A DNA stretch of 64,000 nucleotides from NCBI RefSeq assembly GCF_000005505.3, contig NC_016133.3:36232737-36296736 (forward strand). Direction: 5' to 3'. The position numbers and the translations under genes are program-made. Shown here in pieces: positions 38,296-49,800 of the stretch (its first letter is position 1; each line of letters opens with the position of its first letter). The notes beneath the pieces are model-generated. The model did no database searches, was not told the origin of the DNA, and worked only from the letters and a program-made list of their open reading frames with translations. The stretch is from Brachypodium distachyon. Its lineage: Eukaryota; Streptophyta; Magnoliopsida; Poales; Poaceae.

Positions 38296-38456
38296 TTAGG
38301 GTTTTGTAGGCTTTGTAGCCGCAGGTGGGTGGGGAAAAGGGCAAAGAGGAGAGGCGGCGGCGGCCGCTGTTCTCGTCGTGACGAAGGCGATTACGTTGTC
38401 CAACACCGCGTGTGGGCTTTTGGGCCAAGCAAGGCTCTGTTTGGGCTTTTTGGGCT
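38296..38456 (-). promoter_or_regulatory. Telo-box and four site II motifs upstream of NMD3
   Basis: On the minus strand AAACCCTAA (telo-box) lies at 38304-38296, about 70 bases before the NMD3 start codon. Four site II motifs of the TGGGCC/TGGGCT type are on the plus strand at 38413, 38421, 38442 and 38451. This pairing is the known arrangement in plant ribosomal-protein and translation genes, where TCP-family and telo-box factors act together in dividing cells. The motifs are seen directly; regulation by them is inferred. Confidence 0.7.
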
Positions 38457-38699
38457 TATAGCGTAACCTGCAAAGTCTCGCTGAGCTTGCTTGTGATTTT
38501 TTTAATTTTTTGCGCTGGATGCTTGTGATTTTTTTAGATGTGTTTGTGATTCGTTTTGATGCTAGTTGACATGCATGCATTATGTTGCCTCTCCCTATAA
38601 AAAACACGCATTATGCTGTCGAAACTGGACATGAAGCATCGTTCTGTCTAAAAGTGAGACATACTGGAGTTGCTTATTAGTGAAAGCTGATGAAACATT

Positions 38700-39490
38700 C
38701 TGGAGGAACCATGTGGGTCTGCTTGCTAACACTCAAGCCATGGGACCCTTGGTCATTTGCTTCTGAATAAAGATGCCCCGACTTCGCTGCTCCCGCATGT
38801 GAAGCGGAATGATTTAATCTCTACTGCAATTTTGTACATTTGGTGGGAGCGGCGTCAGGTGACTCATGGCTAAAGAATTTAAGCTCCGGCTCGCTCAGCT
38901 CAGGCGATTGCTGTGTTGGCAACAAATTATTCTAAGGTGAAGTTGACCGGAGGACAGCGGATTGATCAGCATGGCTGGGTGAGACCGAAAGGAAATTTTG
39001 TTAAATTGAATGTTGATGCTGCTTTAAACACAGATTCTGGTGATGGAGGGACAGGTGCAATTCTGTGTGATGAGCGTGGTTTCTTCATTGCGGCTGCCAA
39101 TTGCAAATTGTCTTATGTCGAAGATGCAGTTACGGCTGAAGTGATGGGCTTAACCTGGCGCAGCTTACGGGGTGTAACCGTCTGGTGGTGAACTCGGACT
39201 GCAAGGAGGTCATAGACACGATGATCCAACAGGTGGGTTTAATCTTAGTCCTGCAGCAGCTATATATGGCGATTGTTTTTTAGCTTGTCATAATTTTGCC
39301 GAGGTTGTGTTTGAGCACTGTCCTAGGGAAGCTAATAAGGCGGCTCATGTTTTAGCTAGTTATGCGGATGAGATCTTTGCCAATGTGTGGCAGAATGACC
39401 CTCCGAATTTTATTATGGATGTAATCATAAACGATGTAACTCTATTCCCTGATTAATAAAGCTCGCAACGATGGTTTTCCCTTAAAAAAC
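38700..39490 (+). pseudogene. LINE 3' fragment with RNase H-like domain
   Basis: Translation gives an end-of-RT segment (LISTAILYIWWERRQVTHG) followed by an RNase H-like region (VKLNVDAALNTDSGDGGTGA, then in another frame VNSDCKEVID and CPREANKAAHVLASYADE). The frame is broken after about 39190 and there are stops before 38913. This is the usual 3' part of a plant non-LTR retrotransposon, 5'-truncated. It ends near an AATAAA and a short A-run around 39484. Confidence 0.8.
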
Positions 39491-40321
39491 ACTTGTCATG
39501 GGACCGTAAGGTTTCAGTTTGTGCGAAGCTACCTGGTAGGTAATATATGTCCACTGAATGAAGCAGGCTAGTGGAGTACTTGTTAGTACCACAACTGTAC
39601 TCGGAAAATTAAAACAGGGGCATCTACATCAAATAATTTTGGTGAAATAAGTAAAGTCACACATCATACCCTTCCTCGAATAGCTCTATATACCCACCCA
39701 AGCTTCACATCTTTGCGCAGGGAAAATAACATGCCAGCTCTGCTATCTGCCTTAGCATCAGGGATGAGCGGCATTGGGAAAAATAGTTGAACGGACTGGC
39801 ACAGGAACATTGACTGCACGGTCACATATTGGCCAGGTTCCGGTTCAAATGATAGAATGCTGCAAATGCAATGAGCAGCACCCTCATTTTTCTTGAGTAG
39901 GCACCGAGAGAAAGCGACCCGAAGTAAATCTAGAGTTGGTTTTATTTTCAAAGATGGTCAAGTTTTGAAAAGAGAGAAAGGTTGGTCTATGCGCGAACAG
40001 ATTGCACCACCTATCGCCAGCCTTCCATCGGTCGTGGATCCGCAGATGCAACCTACCATCCTAACGCGTCCTGCACTCTAGCAGATAAAAACGACGTGCA
40101 CCACAGTCCACATGGACCGTGCTGCCCCAACAGCTAAGCGGCCCGCTGACGCAATCATGATCGAAGGCTCTCCCAGACTCCCACCCAATGGACAACAGTG
40201 ACTTCAGTACATGTGATCTACATGCAGAATTTTGTTAACCGGAGTGAGTGGGTATTTTCTTTCTTAAAAAAGTGAATAGCATGAGTGTGGGGCGAAGAAT
40301 ATCCGGTGCTTCCATCCCTTC

Positions 40322-40356
40322 GGATGCTACCGTGCGTTGGCACCACGGTAGCATCC
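40322..40356. repeat. Short perfect inverted repeat
   Basis: GGATGCTACCGTG and its exact complement CACGGTAGCATCC are separated by nine bases. It could be a terminus of an unlisted small transposon, but I found no partner. Confidence 0.7.
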
Positions 40357-41138
40357 CTAAAAAATTTATGGACCGTAACTTTCTATTTTCAAAATACGGT
40401 TACTAAATTGAGAATGGAAACCAATTTTTTTTGTCCGCAAGAATCGAAACCAAATTCAAGTTTTTAGGTAAATAAAAAGTTTCCACCTTTCTTCCGTCCA
40501 TCGTCACGTGCTCACGCCCATCTGTCGTCCGTGCCCACGTACCCCTTCGCAGCTGCATCGTAGAAAAAAAGCCGAACAAGACGCGTCCCACGCGGCTGCA
40601 TCCGCCGTACGTCCTCCGTCCTCTTCCACCGTTCTCCCCCAATATCTTCTATTCCCTTCTCCCACTGCCATTAGATCGAGCCCAAGCGAGGGATTGGAGA
40701 TCGGCGATGTTGCGGTTTCGCGTTTCAAGCCCAAGAAGGATGACCTCCAGTGCTTCGCCGCTGTGCACCACCCCCTGCTCTCTGCCTCCCACGTCGCCCC
40801 ACAGAACCCGCCTCCCGTGCTTCGTCGCTCTCCACTACCGGACTGCGCCGCCCTGCGAGCCCGACACCGCGCCCTCGGCATTGCGCCCACACGCCCTGCG
40901 AGAGACCGCCTGCGTTGACCTCGTGCGCCGCCCAGCGAGCCCGCCGACGCCTCCTGCGATGCCCTCGCGCGCCATCCGGCAAGCCCGCCCTCAAGGAGAA
41001 GAGCAGGGATGCGCATCAGGGGAGAAGAGAAGGGAACAAGAGAAGAGGATGGGTGAGGAGAAGAGATCAAAAAAGAGTGCTGCCAATTGAGTTTTGGATT
41101 AATTTGTGATGTTTGATGCTTGCGGTTTAGATGAATTT

Positions 41139-41259
41139 TACTCTCCCGTCATGTAGTCGTCCGTCTCATATCAAGTGACTTAAATTTATATGTATCTATG
41201 TTAAAAAAGTGTCTAAATACATGTAATAGAAATTCACTTAATATGAGACGGAAGGAGTA
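41139..41259. mobile_element. Stowaway-like MITE
   Basis: The left part contains CCGTCTCATATCAAGTGACTT and the right end AATATGAGACGGAAGGAGTA, an approximate inverse. The extreme left end (TACTCTCCCGTCATGTAGTC) is disturbed by a short insertion. It is non-coding. Confidence 0.75.
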
Positions 41260-41312
41260 TATGCTTGCGGTTTTCACTTTGACCTTTTTGTACACAACAG
41301 CTCAAAATAAAG

Positions 41313-41753
41313 AGGAAATTGCACTGCAGGTCCATTAACTTGGTAGGATGTTCACTTTCATCCATGAACTCGCAGATTTGAAATGCGCATCCATGAACTT
41401 GGCAAGTCGGCCCAATCTACGCCATGCTGGCTGCCGACGTGAGCATGCGAGGTGTTTTTCACATTTTTTTTGATTCTGTAATTATGCATTTACCCCCCCC
41501 CCCCCACACACACACCACCCCACCCACCCACGAAGACTAGGGCGTTGCCTCGCGGTCCAGACTTGCCAATCCTTAAATCTGAAACCCGCATGGCCACGTC
41601 GGCAGCTAGCGTGGTGTAGTTTTGGCCCAATTCATCAATTTGGACTAATTTGAACCATTTTGCCAAGTTCATGGATGCACTTTTCAAATCTACGAGTTAA
41701 TGGATGAAAATGAACACCTTTGCCAAGTTAGTGTACCCGGAATGCAATTTCCT
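41313..41753. mobile_element. Long-TIR Mutator-like MITE with 10-bp target duplication
   Basis: The ends are AGGAAATTGCA and TGCAATTTCCT, and inverted similarity continues for well over 100 bp on each side: GTCCATTAACTTGG, ATCCATGAACTTGGCAAG and the CCGACGT/ACGTCGG pair. CAAAATAAAG flanks it at 41303-41312 and 41755-41764, with one extra base at the right junction. A 9-11 bp target duplication with long terminal repeats is the Mutator pattern. The centre has a run of C and CACA repeats and no coding region. Confidence 0.85.
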
Positions 41754-42009
41754 CCAAAATAAAGGATCTAATCTCATGGTACAAGGATATAACAAGTTGT
41801 TAGCTTCCCAATTGAGAGAGACATTTTACCCCTTCAAGAAGCTGGGAATTAAGAGCGCAGTTTAACAGCGGAGAGAGGGCAATTGAACGATTTCTAGCAC
41901 GAGCAATGACAATCATGAGGCACATTCTTCCTTTGAAATACTTATACAGTTGTGTGATGTTTCATTGCGCCACCCTGCGTTGACCTTTTGGCTACACACG
42001 CCAGAATGT

Positions 42010-44190
42010 GGCACTGGCGCATGACCTCTAGTGGCCGTTCGAGCGGGGAAAACAAATCACGGCCACTGGAGGTCCTTGGGAGAATCCCCAACGAACACCA
42101 GTGGCGGTGGCCAGCCACAGCCACTGGTGGTCTAGCACAAGTGGCGGTGGAGATGGTGACAAGAGAACCACCGCCACTGGTGCTCCACCAACAGTGGCGG
42201 TGCCTGTAAACGACCACTGGTGTTCCATGGGGATTGCCCTAATTGTTAACAGTGGTAGTTCTAAGCAAACCCGCCACTGGTAACCCCCTACCTTCGGTGG
42301 CTGTTCTGAGTTCAGAACGGCCACCGGTGCTCAACAAAGGATTACTAATATCACGAGACAACACTAGTGGCCGGTCCGCACAAGGAACCCGCCACTAGTA
42401 AGTAATTTTGGATGAGGTTTTAAATTCATATTATATTCTGTGTTTTTCAAAAAATTAAACCACCAATCCTTTTGAGTGTAAAGTGATATTATCTTGTCCC
42501 ATTCAAAGTTTGAAACCTAAATACAAAATTACCATCAACAATTTATATGATATGTTGTTCATATTCAAGTTATTAATTGCTAGAAAATTCAAGTTTGCTC
42601 AAAACGATCTAAAAATTTGCATGGAAACTTAGTATACAACAAGAAACTTACATATAAATTTTGAAGGCAAAAATTCAAATTGACCACAACAATTCTTCAT
42701 TTTGGGGCCATCGAGGTAGAACTCTGTGAAACCATCTAACCCAATCAATCAAATATGACTTGAATTTTTATTTTGAACTTGAATTTTTGTATGTGTGTTT
42801 ATTATCATTAGGGAAGTGTCCAAACCAAATTTGGGAACATTCTGAGTAAAAATGAATTTTATAGATTTTTTATAGCACAAAAGCCACACATAATCACACA
42901 TAATTATCCAAATTAGTGTACAATTTTTTTCAATTCATAGTTGAAACTTCACTGTCAAATATGTATCCTTGATATACACTCAAAAGCACAGATTTTGTAA
43001 TTTTTAAATACTCATAGAATATAATACAAATTTAATACCATTTTCAAAATTCAACACCAGTGGCGGGTAATTCAGTAGAACCCGCCACTAGTGCTGCTGG
43101 AGCAGGATTTTGGAAAACGCTAGCTCAGCACCAGTGGCCGGTTCCGTAGTACTGCCCGCCACCAGTGCTATAAGATGTGGTCGCAAAATACACAATCCAA
43201 TCACTGTGCTCCCGGGCGATCTGATTGGTGCAGTGGGTATGCCCCGGATCGGTGACATGGCATCCTGGACGCTTCTCTCTCCCCTCCTTATCTCCTCAAC
43301 TGATCAACCCTCTCTCTCCCTCATCTCCTCTCCCTCACGATCCTCTTCTGTCCAGAATCTCTCCTCTCCTCTCTCCCACGATCTCCCTGCTGCAGCCTCC
43401 ATGCACAGCTCTCTCTCCTCTCTCTACTCCCCCTGCCTCCCACTACTCCCACACCTCCCTCTGCTCTCGTGCGCCATGGCCTCCGTGCCCCGCGCCCACC
43501 CGCATGTCCGCGCTTCCCAGCCCCATGGACGGGCCTGATCCGGCCGCCATGGGCCCGTCGCCGCCGGATCCGGGCGTCCTTGGCCCCGTCTCCACCGGAT
43601 CCGGCCGCCGTTGGGTCTGTCTCCACCCGATCCAAGCGCCCCTCGGCTTCGCTGCGCGCCGCCGGAACCTAGGCAAGTTCTTTTCTTTTTCTCGGTTTTG
43701 CTATTTCATTCTCTCACTGTCTCTCTCTCTCTCTGGTGGCCGACCTGCTCCCGGGAGGAAATGGCAGCGGCCGCCAAGTACAGCTTCGGCCTCGACCCTG
43801 GCCTCTCCACCGGTGGATTTGTTTCTCAATAAATATTCTTTGTAATCGTTGTGTGTGCTCTGTAATGCTCCAGATTTGTTTCTCAATAAATATGCTTTGT
43901 AATCGAATGTGAATTTGTTTCTGTGTATATGCTCCGCCATCGTGGCAGCGCAGGTCGTGTGGCCTGCCTTTTTTTTAATTTGACAAATTCGTACCAGTGG
44001 CGGTGGTTCTGCCCAGCCACTGGAGGAGGCTAGCAGCAGTGGCGGTGGTTTTGCACCCCCACAGGGGGAGGGGGCTAGCAGCAGTGGCGGTGGACATAGC
44101 ACCAGTGGCGCAGGTTTAGTGGCGGGCCGGTCCACCGCCACCGGTGCTGAATTCAGCCCGCCACCGGTAACCAATTCCGTAGCAGTGCTA
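42010..44190. mobile_element. CACTA-like non-autonomous transposon
   Basis: Both ends are dense in short direct and inverted copies of a motif like ACCAGTGGCGGTGG / CCGCCACTGG: 42080-42410 on the left, 43055-43170 inside, and 43990-44170 on the right. The right end reads inwards as CACTGCTACGGAATTGG, a slightly altered CACTA terminus. I could not locate the left terminus or a 3-bp duplication, so limits are approximate. No transposase is visible. The middle (43200-43840) is CT-rich then GC-rich with GGATCCGG phrases and resembles a captured or non-coding gene start. Confidence 0.6.
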
Positions 44191-44204
44191 CAACAGAATT
44201 GAGC

Positions 44205-44905
44205 TCTATTGTAAGGTAGGTTAGTTTTGTATCCATTCCTCTGAAGTAGCAGATCTTCACTTGGATGTGTTTCAAGGGGACAATTCAGGTTACCGATGAG
44301 CTGCTAAAGAAATGCTGGTAAGGACCTGAAGGTTGCAGACTCTGGTCAGCCTGAAACTACGGATCATATGCTTTTTACTTGCCCAATCGCCTTCTTTTGT
44401 TGATGCCATATTTGGGATTGTTTCGGCTGGAGCCGGGCTCTCCTCTTTCTTGGTCTGATTTCTTTGACATTGCTTTGAAACTGGGAGGGACAATTGTGAA
44501 TCATAAAATGTGGTCGCTGGCGACTGCTGTTGCTTGGTCATTATGGCTTACTGGCAACGAAATGGTCTTCAATCAGCATCTGTGTGATTCTCATGCAGGT
44601 CATCTTCAAGGCTGTGGCGTTCTTGGGACACCGGAAGAATCTTCTACCTAATAGGCGGCAAATGGTAACTCTGAATTTGATTGCCAAACTTCAAACAAAC
44701 TTGTGAGTTCCTACAGCTCAGGGCATCGGGTGATGCTGGCTGTTTTCTGTTAGGCTGTAGCTGGTTTGTGGAATGTTGTATCAAACTGTTCTAGTCTTTT
44801 CCTGTCGTGTGTAGGTGGTATGCATTGTGATGTAAGCTGGTCTCCCAAGCAGAATCTTGTTGGCTTTCTAATAAAGTCGGGCTGAAAAGCCTCCTTTCCA
44901 AAAAA
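44205..44905 (+). pseudogene. LINE 3' fragment with zf-RVT remnant
   Basis: The region translates in pieces to the zinc-binding end of a LINE reverse transcriptase (GQPETTDHMLFTCPIAFF), with frame changes and stops. It ends with a gene-like AATAAA at about 44870 and an A-run at 44900-44905. It is a 5'-truncated, decayed non-LTR insertion lying between two CACTA-like elements. Confidence 0.7.
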
Positions 44906-45070
44906 CGGGCTTTTTTCGCCCGTGATTGATGACTCTCATCAGTAACGGTCATACATCGACCGTCACTAATGACACTACATCGTGCCGGACGCGTGCGAGA
45001 CCGTCAGTGATGACCGCTTATCAGTGAGGGTTACTTATCAGTGATGGGCGTGGTATGCTCGTCACTAATG

Positions 45071-45075
45071 TCGTC
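45071..45075. repeat. Target-site duplication, left copy
   Basis: TCGTC immediately before the 5' LTR equals TCGTC at 56357-56361 immediately after the 3' LTR. A 5-bp duplication is standard for gypsy integration. Confidence 0.9.
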
Positions 45076-46025
45076 CGTTGCACCAGTGGCATCCGGGGTA
45101 TCACCATTGCTCAACGCATAGGTTGCCTCGCTTGCTCCCCGCAAGGACGGCACCTTATGCAGCACAGTGCGAGTTGCCCGGGAAGCCACCAGCCCGGCAG
45201 GTGTCTGGGAAAGGGGTTGCCTTGGAGCAGGACTAGCCGGGCTGCGGAGGTTACCCTGGATGACAGTGTGAAGATCCCCTTCAGGACGCCTCCCAGGAAG
45301 CTTACTTGTCGGGGAGGGTGTCTCCTGACGCAGACGCTTACAACAGGGCTGATGCCCACGGCAGACAGAGTATCGATGCCACGTGGCCACCCGGCAGGCT
45401 CCTTTTGTGCAGAGCTGGTCGGAGTGTGGAGTGTGGCACAAGCCGAGCATTAAATGCTCCGACAGGGAAGTGGTTTTCTGTCTAGTCAACCCACAGTGAG
45501 TAGCTCGCAGTGAATCTAGGGCACGTATCGCCCTAGCTACAGTGTTTTGTATTGTGCATGCATGCCAGCGCAGCAAAGGCAAACTGCCTAGGGTCTTTGT
45601 TCGGCGCGTGTCCAAAAGCGCGTCCCCCATGCAGACGGAGGCACCTGTGGTATCCCCTTGAGTATAAAAGGAGGACCAGCGTCACCGGTCAAAGGGTTTC
45701 GGTTTTTCTAAGGTTGGACTCTAGCTGGGTGACGATCCCTAGAGATTTAGTCCAGAAGCAGTAAGTAGCCATTTGGCCGAAAGGAAGAGAGTGCCCGGGG
45801 ACTCCCCCGGCAACCTGTAAACACTTGTTCATTGGCTAATACACACTCAGAAGCAGGACGTAGAGTTTTACACCTTCGGGTGACCCGAATCTGGGTAAAC
45901 TGGCTTGTACATTGCAACGCTCGTCATTGGCCTCGCTGGCCATCGCTAGAGCGATCCCCATCGCCCACTGCCGAACCTAAAAGGGGTGCCTAGCATCCCC
46001 GGTGTCTAAGACCCGGGCTACGACA
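45076..46025 (+). repeat. 5' LTR
   Basis: About 950 bp, from CGTTGCACCAGTGG to GGGCTACGACA. Its first two bases are CG instead of the usual TG, a likely C/T change, since the 3' LTR starts TG. A TATA box (TATAAAA) is at 45663-45669, placing the transcription start around 45690. By hand count it differs from the 3' LTR at about 45 places. Confidence 0.93.
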
Positions 46026-46027
46026 TC

Positions 46028-46046
46028 TGGCGTGCCAGGTAGGGGG
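46028..46046 (+). other. Probable tRNA primer-binding site
   Basis: TGGCGTGCCAGGTAGGGGG begins two bases after the 5' LTR. TGG next to the LTR is the usual complement of a tRNA CCA end, and this string recurs in many grass gypsy elements. The matching tRNA was not identified. Confidence 0.7.
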
Positions 46047-46134
46047 CGCGTGCGGAGAGCTCGCCGGTGACTGCCGGCGCTATCGTCTTCAGCTACATCA
46101 GCTCCGCCTTCTCCGACGACAGTACTCGTCGCTA

Positions 46135-46843
46135 TGCCTCCTAAGCGGGCTGACGACTCTCGGATCGAGCCGCGTGGTGCCCCAACGGCGAACACGCGGT
46201 CACACGACGTGCAGCGCATGTCGTAGAATTAGGAGAACCCTGAGCCTGCCCGGGTGCAACAACATTGGAGACCGGCCGAAGCTAGCCTCGCAGCCTAGCG
46301 CTGGGGCCAGTCATAGCCGGGTCGTCGCTCATGCTCGCGAGCCACACGTCGAGCAGCCGCAGGCCAACGACGGACCGCGTCCATTTCAGCATCCCTCTGT
46401 TGCTTCCCAAGCAACTCCCTCCGGCTCGCGGGATCGTCCGCGAGGCGCCTGAGCCGTCCCTGACGGCAGCGCCGGACAGGAGCACGAAGTGCCTCCTGTC
46501 CGAACTAGGTCAGAAACCCTCGTGGCGGCTCAGGCCATCATGCGCTACAAGCCGCCGCAGGGAACGCCGACGCACGAGGCGTGGACGGCGGAGCTCGCCG
46601 GAAGCCGATTCACGTGACGAAGGCGTCGCCGGAAGTGAAGGCTCGCTGCCGGGCGATCACCCCGCAGCGAAAAAGGCTCGTGTTACCCCGCAACAACTTG
46701 CCGGGGGAAGCACAAGCTCGAGCTCACGCCCCAGCAAGGGCCAGAAGCTCAAGGAGGTGGCCGCCAAGGTGAAGAAGCTGCCCCTCCAAGCCGGCAACGA
46801 GGAGCGAACCGTCACCATCGGTGCAAACCTCGATGCCAAATAG
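46135..46843 (+). pseudogene. Gag/protease remnant of the gypsy element
   Basis: A possible gag start (MPPKRADDSRIEPRG) at 46135 stops within 31 codons at a TAG. A second frame (46331-46843) is Arg- and Ser-rich and runs towards reverse transcriptase before a TAG at 46841. I see neither the retrotransposon gag body, nor a CCHC zinc knuckle, nor an aspartic protease D-S/T-G motif. Most of gag and protease appear to be deleted. Confidence 0.7.
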
Positions 46844-49800
46844 GAAAGCGCCCTCATCACTTTCCTCCGGGAGAACGCCGACGTGTTCGCTTGGGAACCA
46901 TCGGATCTTCCCGGAGTCCCTAGGGAGGTGATCGAGCATCGACTTGCGGTGCGTCCAGACGCCCGCCCCGTCAAGCAGAAGGTCCGCCGGCAAGCACAGG
47001 AGCGCAAAGACTTCATCAAGCAAGTAGTGGAAAAGCTAAAAGCTGCGGGTGCTATCAGGGAAGTACTGTATCCCACTTGGTTAGCAAACCCAGTTGTAAT
47101 ACCCAAGGAGGAGAACAAACTGCGCATGTGGGTAGATTTTACTAATCTAAATCGCGCATGTTCCAAAGACCCTTTCCCTGTACCCTGCATTGATCAAATA
47201 GTAGATTCCACTGCCAATTGCGATTTGTTGTGTTTTTTGGATGCGTTTTCCGGCTACCACCAAATTAAGATGGCAGTCGAGGACGAGGAGAAAACGACGT
47301 TCATCACCCCGGTTAGTTGCTACTGTTACACGTGCATGCCTTTCGGGTTGAAGAACGCGGGCTCAACATTCCAGTGTGCCTTACGCGAGTGTTTGGGACC
47401 CCAGCTAGGCCGAAACGTTGAGGCCTACATGGATGATATCGTCATCAAGTCAAAGCGCGGGGACTCGCTTATTGATGACTTGCGGGAGACGTTCGATGAG
47501 CTCCGCAGGATCAAGCTCGAGTTGAACCCTTAGAAATGCACTTTTGGTGTAGACTCGGGGCAGCTTCTGGGCTTCTTGGTTTCACATAGGGGGATTCAGG
47601 CCAACCCAAAGAAGATAGAAGCTATCGAGAAGATGGAGGTTCCCCGCAAGGTGAAGGACGTCCAGCGCCTCAACGGCTGTGTTGCCGCGCTGGGGCGTTT
47701 CATTTCAAGGTTGGACGAACGCGTCTTGCCTTTCGTCAAGTTAACGAAGAAGCAGGGCCCAACCGATTGGACCCCCGAGGCTAAGGCGGCATTCCAGGAC
47801 CTGTAGCAGTACTTGAAATCGCCGCCGATCCTTGTCGCCCCCAAGTCGGGCGAGCCACTGCTACTCTACCTAGCGGCGACTGACCAAGTGGTCAGCTCGG
47901 TGCTTGTTGCTGAGAGAGAAGAAGATCTCCCGGGGGCTGGGGTTATGGGGCAGGGGGCTGAGCCAGCCCCGGGAACCGCATCGAGCCGGCGGCGCCGATA
48001 CCACGCAAGAGGCTCGTGCAACACCCTGTGTACTTCGTCAGCACGGTGTTGCGCGACGCCCGCGTACGGTACCTGTAAGTGCAGAAGCTCTTGCTGGGGA
48101 TTCTGCTTATATCCCGCAAGCTGCGCCATTACTTCTAGGCGCACCGCATCACGGTGGTGTCAGGGTTCTGCCTCAAGCGGGCCCTCACCAACCGTGAAGC
48201 CACCGGGAGAGTGGCCGAGTGGAGGATAGAGTTGTCGGAGTTTGATCTGCACTTCACGAACACCAAGAGTATCAAGAGTGCCGCTATGGCCGATTTCGTT
48301 GCAGAGTGGACCTCGACAGGCATAGAAGAAGAGGAGCCGGAGACCAGCCTGCCCGGCAGGCTGGACGAAGGCCACTGGGTCATGTACTTCGACGGCGCGT
48401 TCAGCCTACAGGGGGCTGGCGCCGGAGTCGTGATCGAGTCACCCACGGGGGACTAGTTGAAATTCGCCATCCAACTCGACTTCCCCAACTCCACCAACAA
48501 CATGGCTGAGTACGAGGGGTTGCTCGCCGGGTTGCGGGCGGCAATCGCCCTCGATATTAAGCGTCTGGTTGTCCGTGGAGATTCCCAACTCGTGATCAAC
48601 CAGGTTAACAAGGACTATGACTGCTCGCAGATGACAGCGTACGTGGATGAAGTCCGCAAGCTAGAACGCAAGTTCAAGGGTTTGCGATTCAAGCACATCA
48701 AGCGGAAGGATAACTTCGCGGCTGATGAACTGTCCAAGTGGGCTGCAGAGTGCCGGAAAGTCCCGGCGGGAGTGTTCTGGCACAGCCGGACGACGCCTTC
48801 AGTCACTCCCAAGCGGGATGCCGGGGAAGCCCCCCCGACAACCGAAGGAAACCCCGCAACAGAGGAGGTCCATGTTGCCGATGTGGCGGTATGCATGAGT
48901 AGGGAAACCCCGCCTTGGGCGGTGGACATCGCCCGCTACGTCAAGGGGGAAGCCCTACCTGAAGACGACGTTGCCGCGGAGCGCATAGCCCGGCAAGCCA
49001 AGATGTACGCTCTGGTAGACGGGAATCTCTACCGGAGGCGTGCAAACGGAGTAAAACTCCTCTGCGTACCCCAAGACGAAGGGCGCGCACTTTTGGAAGA
49101 TATACACCGAGGCACATGCTCGCACCATGTGGCCTCCCGAGCTCTGGCCGGCAAGGCTTTTCGGCACGGTTTCTACTGGCCTATGGCACTAGCCGATGCC
49201 GAACAACTAGTCAAGACATGCGAGGCGTGCCAATTCAATGCAAAGAAGAGTAATCAGCCGGCGCAAGCCCTGCAAGTCATTCCATCCTCCTGGCCGTTCG
49301 CGGTCTGTGGGCTGGACATCATCGGCAAGTTGCCGAGAGCAGTTGGCAGCTATGAGTACTTGCTTGTGGCCATCGACAAGTTCTCCAAGTGGGTGGAAGT
49401 GGAACCAGTGCGGAAGGTGACCGCTCAGGCGGCCATCAAGTTCTTCAAGGGCATTGTGTGCCGGTTTGGTGTGCCTAACATCATCATCACCGATAATGGC
49501 ACACAATTTACGAGCGCCGTGTTCCAAGCGTACTGCGAGGACATGGGCACCAAGATCTACTTCGCCTCTGTTGCTCACCCGAGGAGCAACGGACAGGCGG
49601 AGAGGGCCAACGCAAAGGTGCTGGGGGGCTCAAGACGAGAACCTTTGACAAGCTCAAAGGCCACGGGAAGCACTGGATTAAGAACTCCAGCCCGTGCTGT
49701 GGTCGATCAGGACCACACCTAGCCGGGCAACGGGTGAAACTCCATTCGCCCTTGTCTACGGGGCAGAAGCGGTGCTGCCCCTCGAGCTCAAGCATGGATC

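Larger units (their letters stand above)
39491..41312. other. Repetitive DNA with no supported gene
   Basis: A 13-bp perfect hairpin stem lies at 40322-40356. The 40500-41090 stretch is GC-rich with long open frames on both strands but no recognisable domain. A small MITE follows at 41139-41259. The minus-strand frame at 39664-39951 might be a remnant of a coding sequence but I do not recognise it. Confidence 0.45.

Noticed and set aside
40504..41109. Overlapping GC-rich frames on both strands
   Set aside because: Compositional; several frames are open at once and none shows a motif.
43110..43845. Ser/Pro-rich plus-strand frames of 142-206 residues
   Set aside because: They lie inside a CACTA-like element and reflect CT-rich DNA; similar DNA recurs at 56395-57087 in the second element.
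45031..45630. 199-residue minus-strand frame, repeated at 55291-55962
   Set aside because: It is the reverse of the LTR, present in both copies, and has no protein motif.
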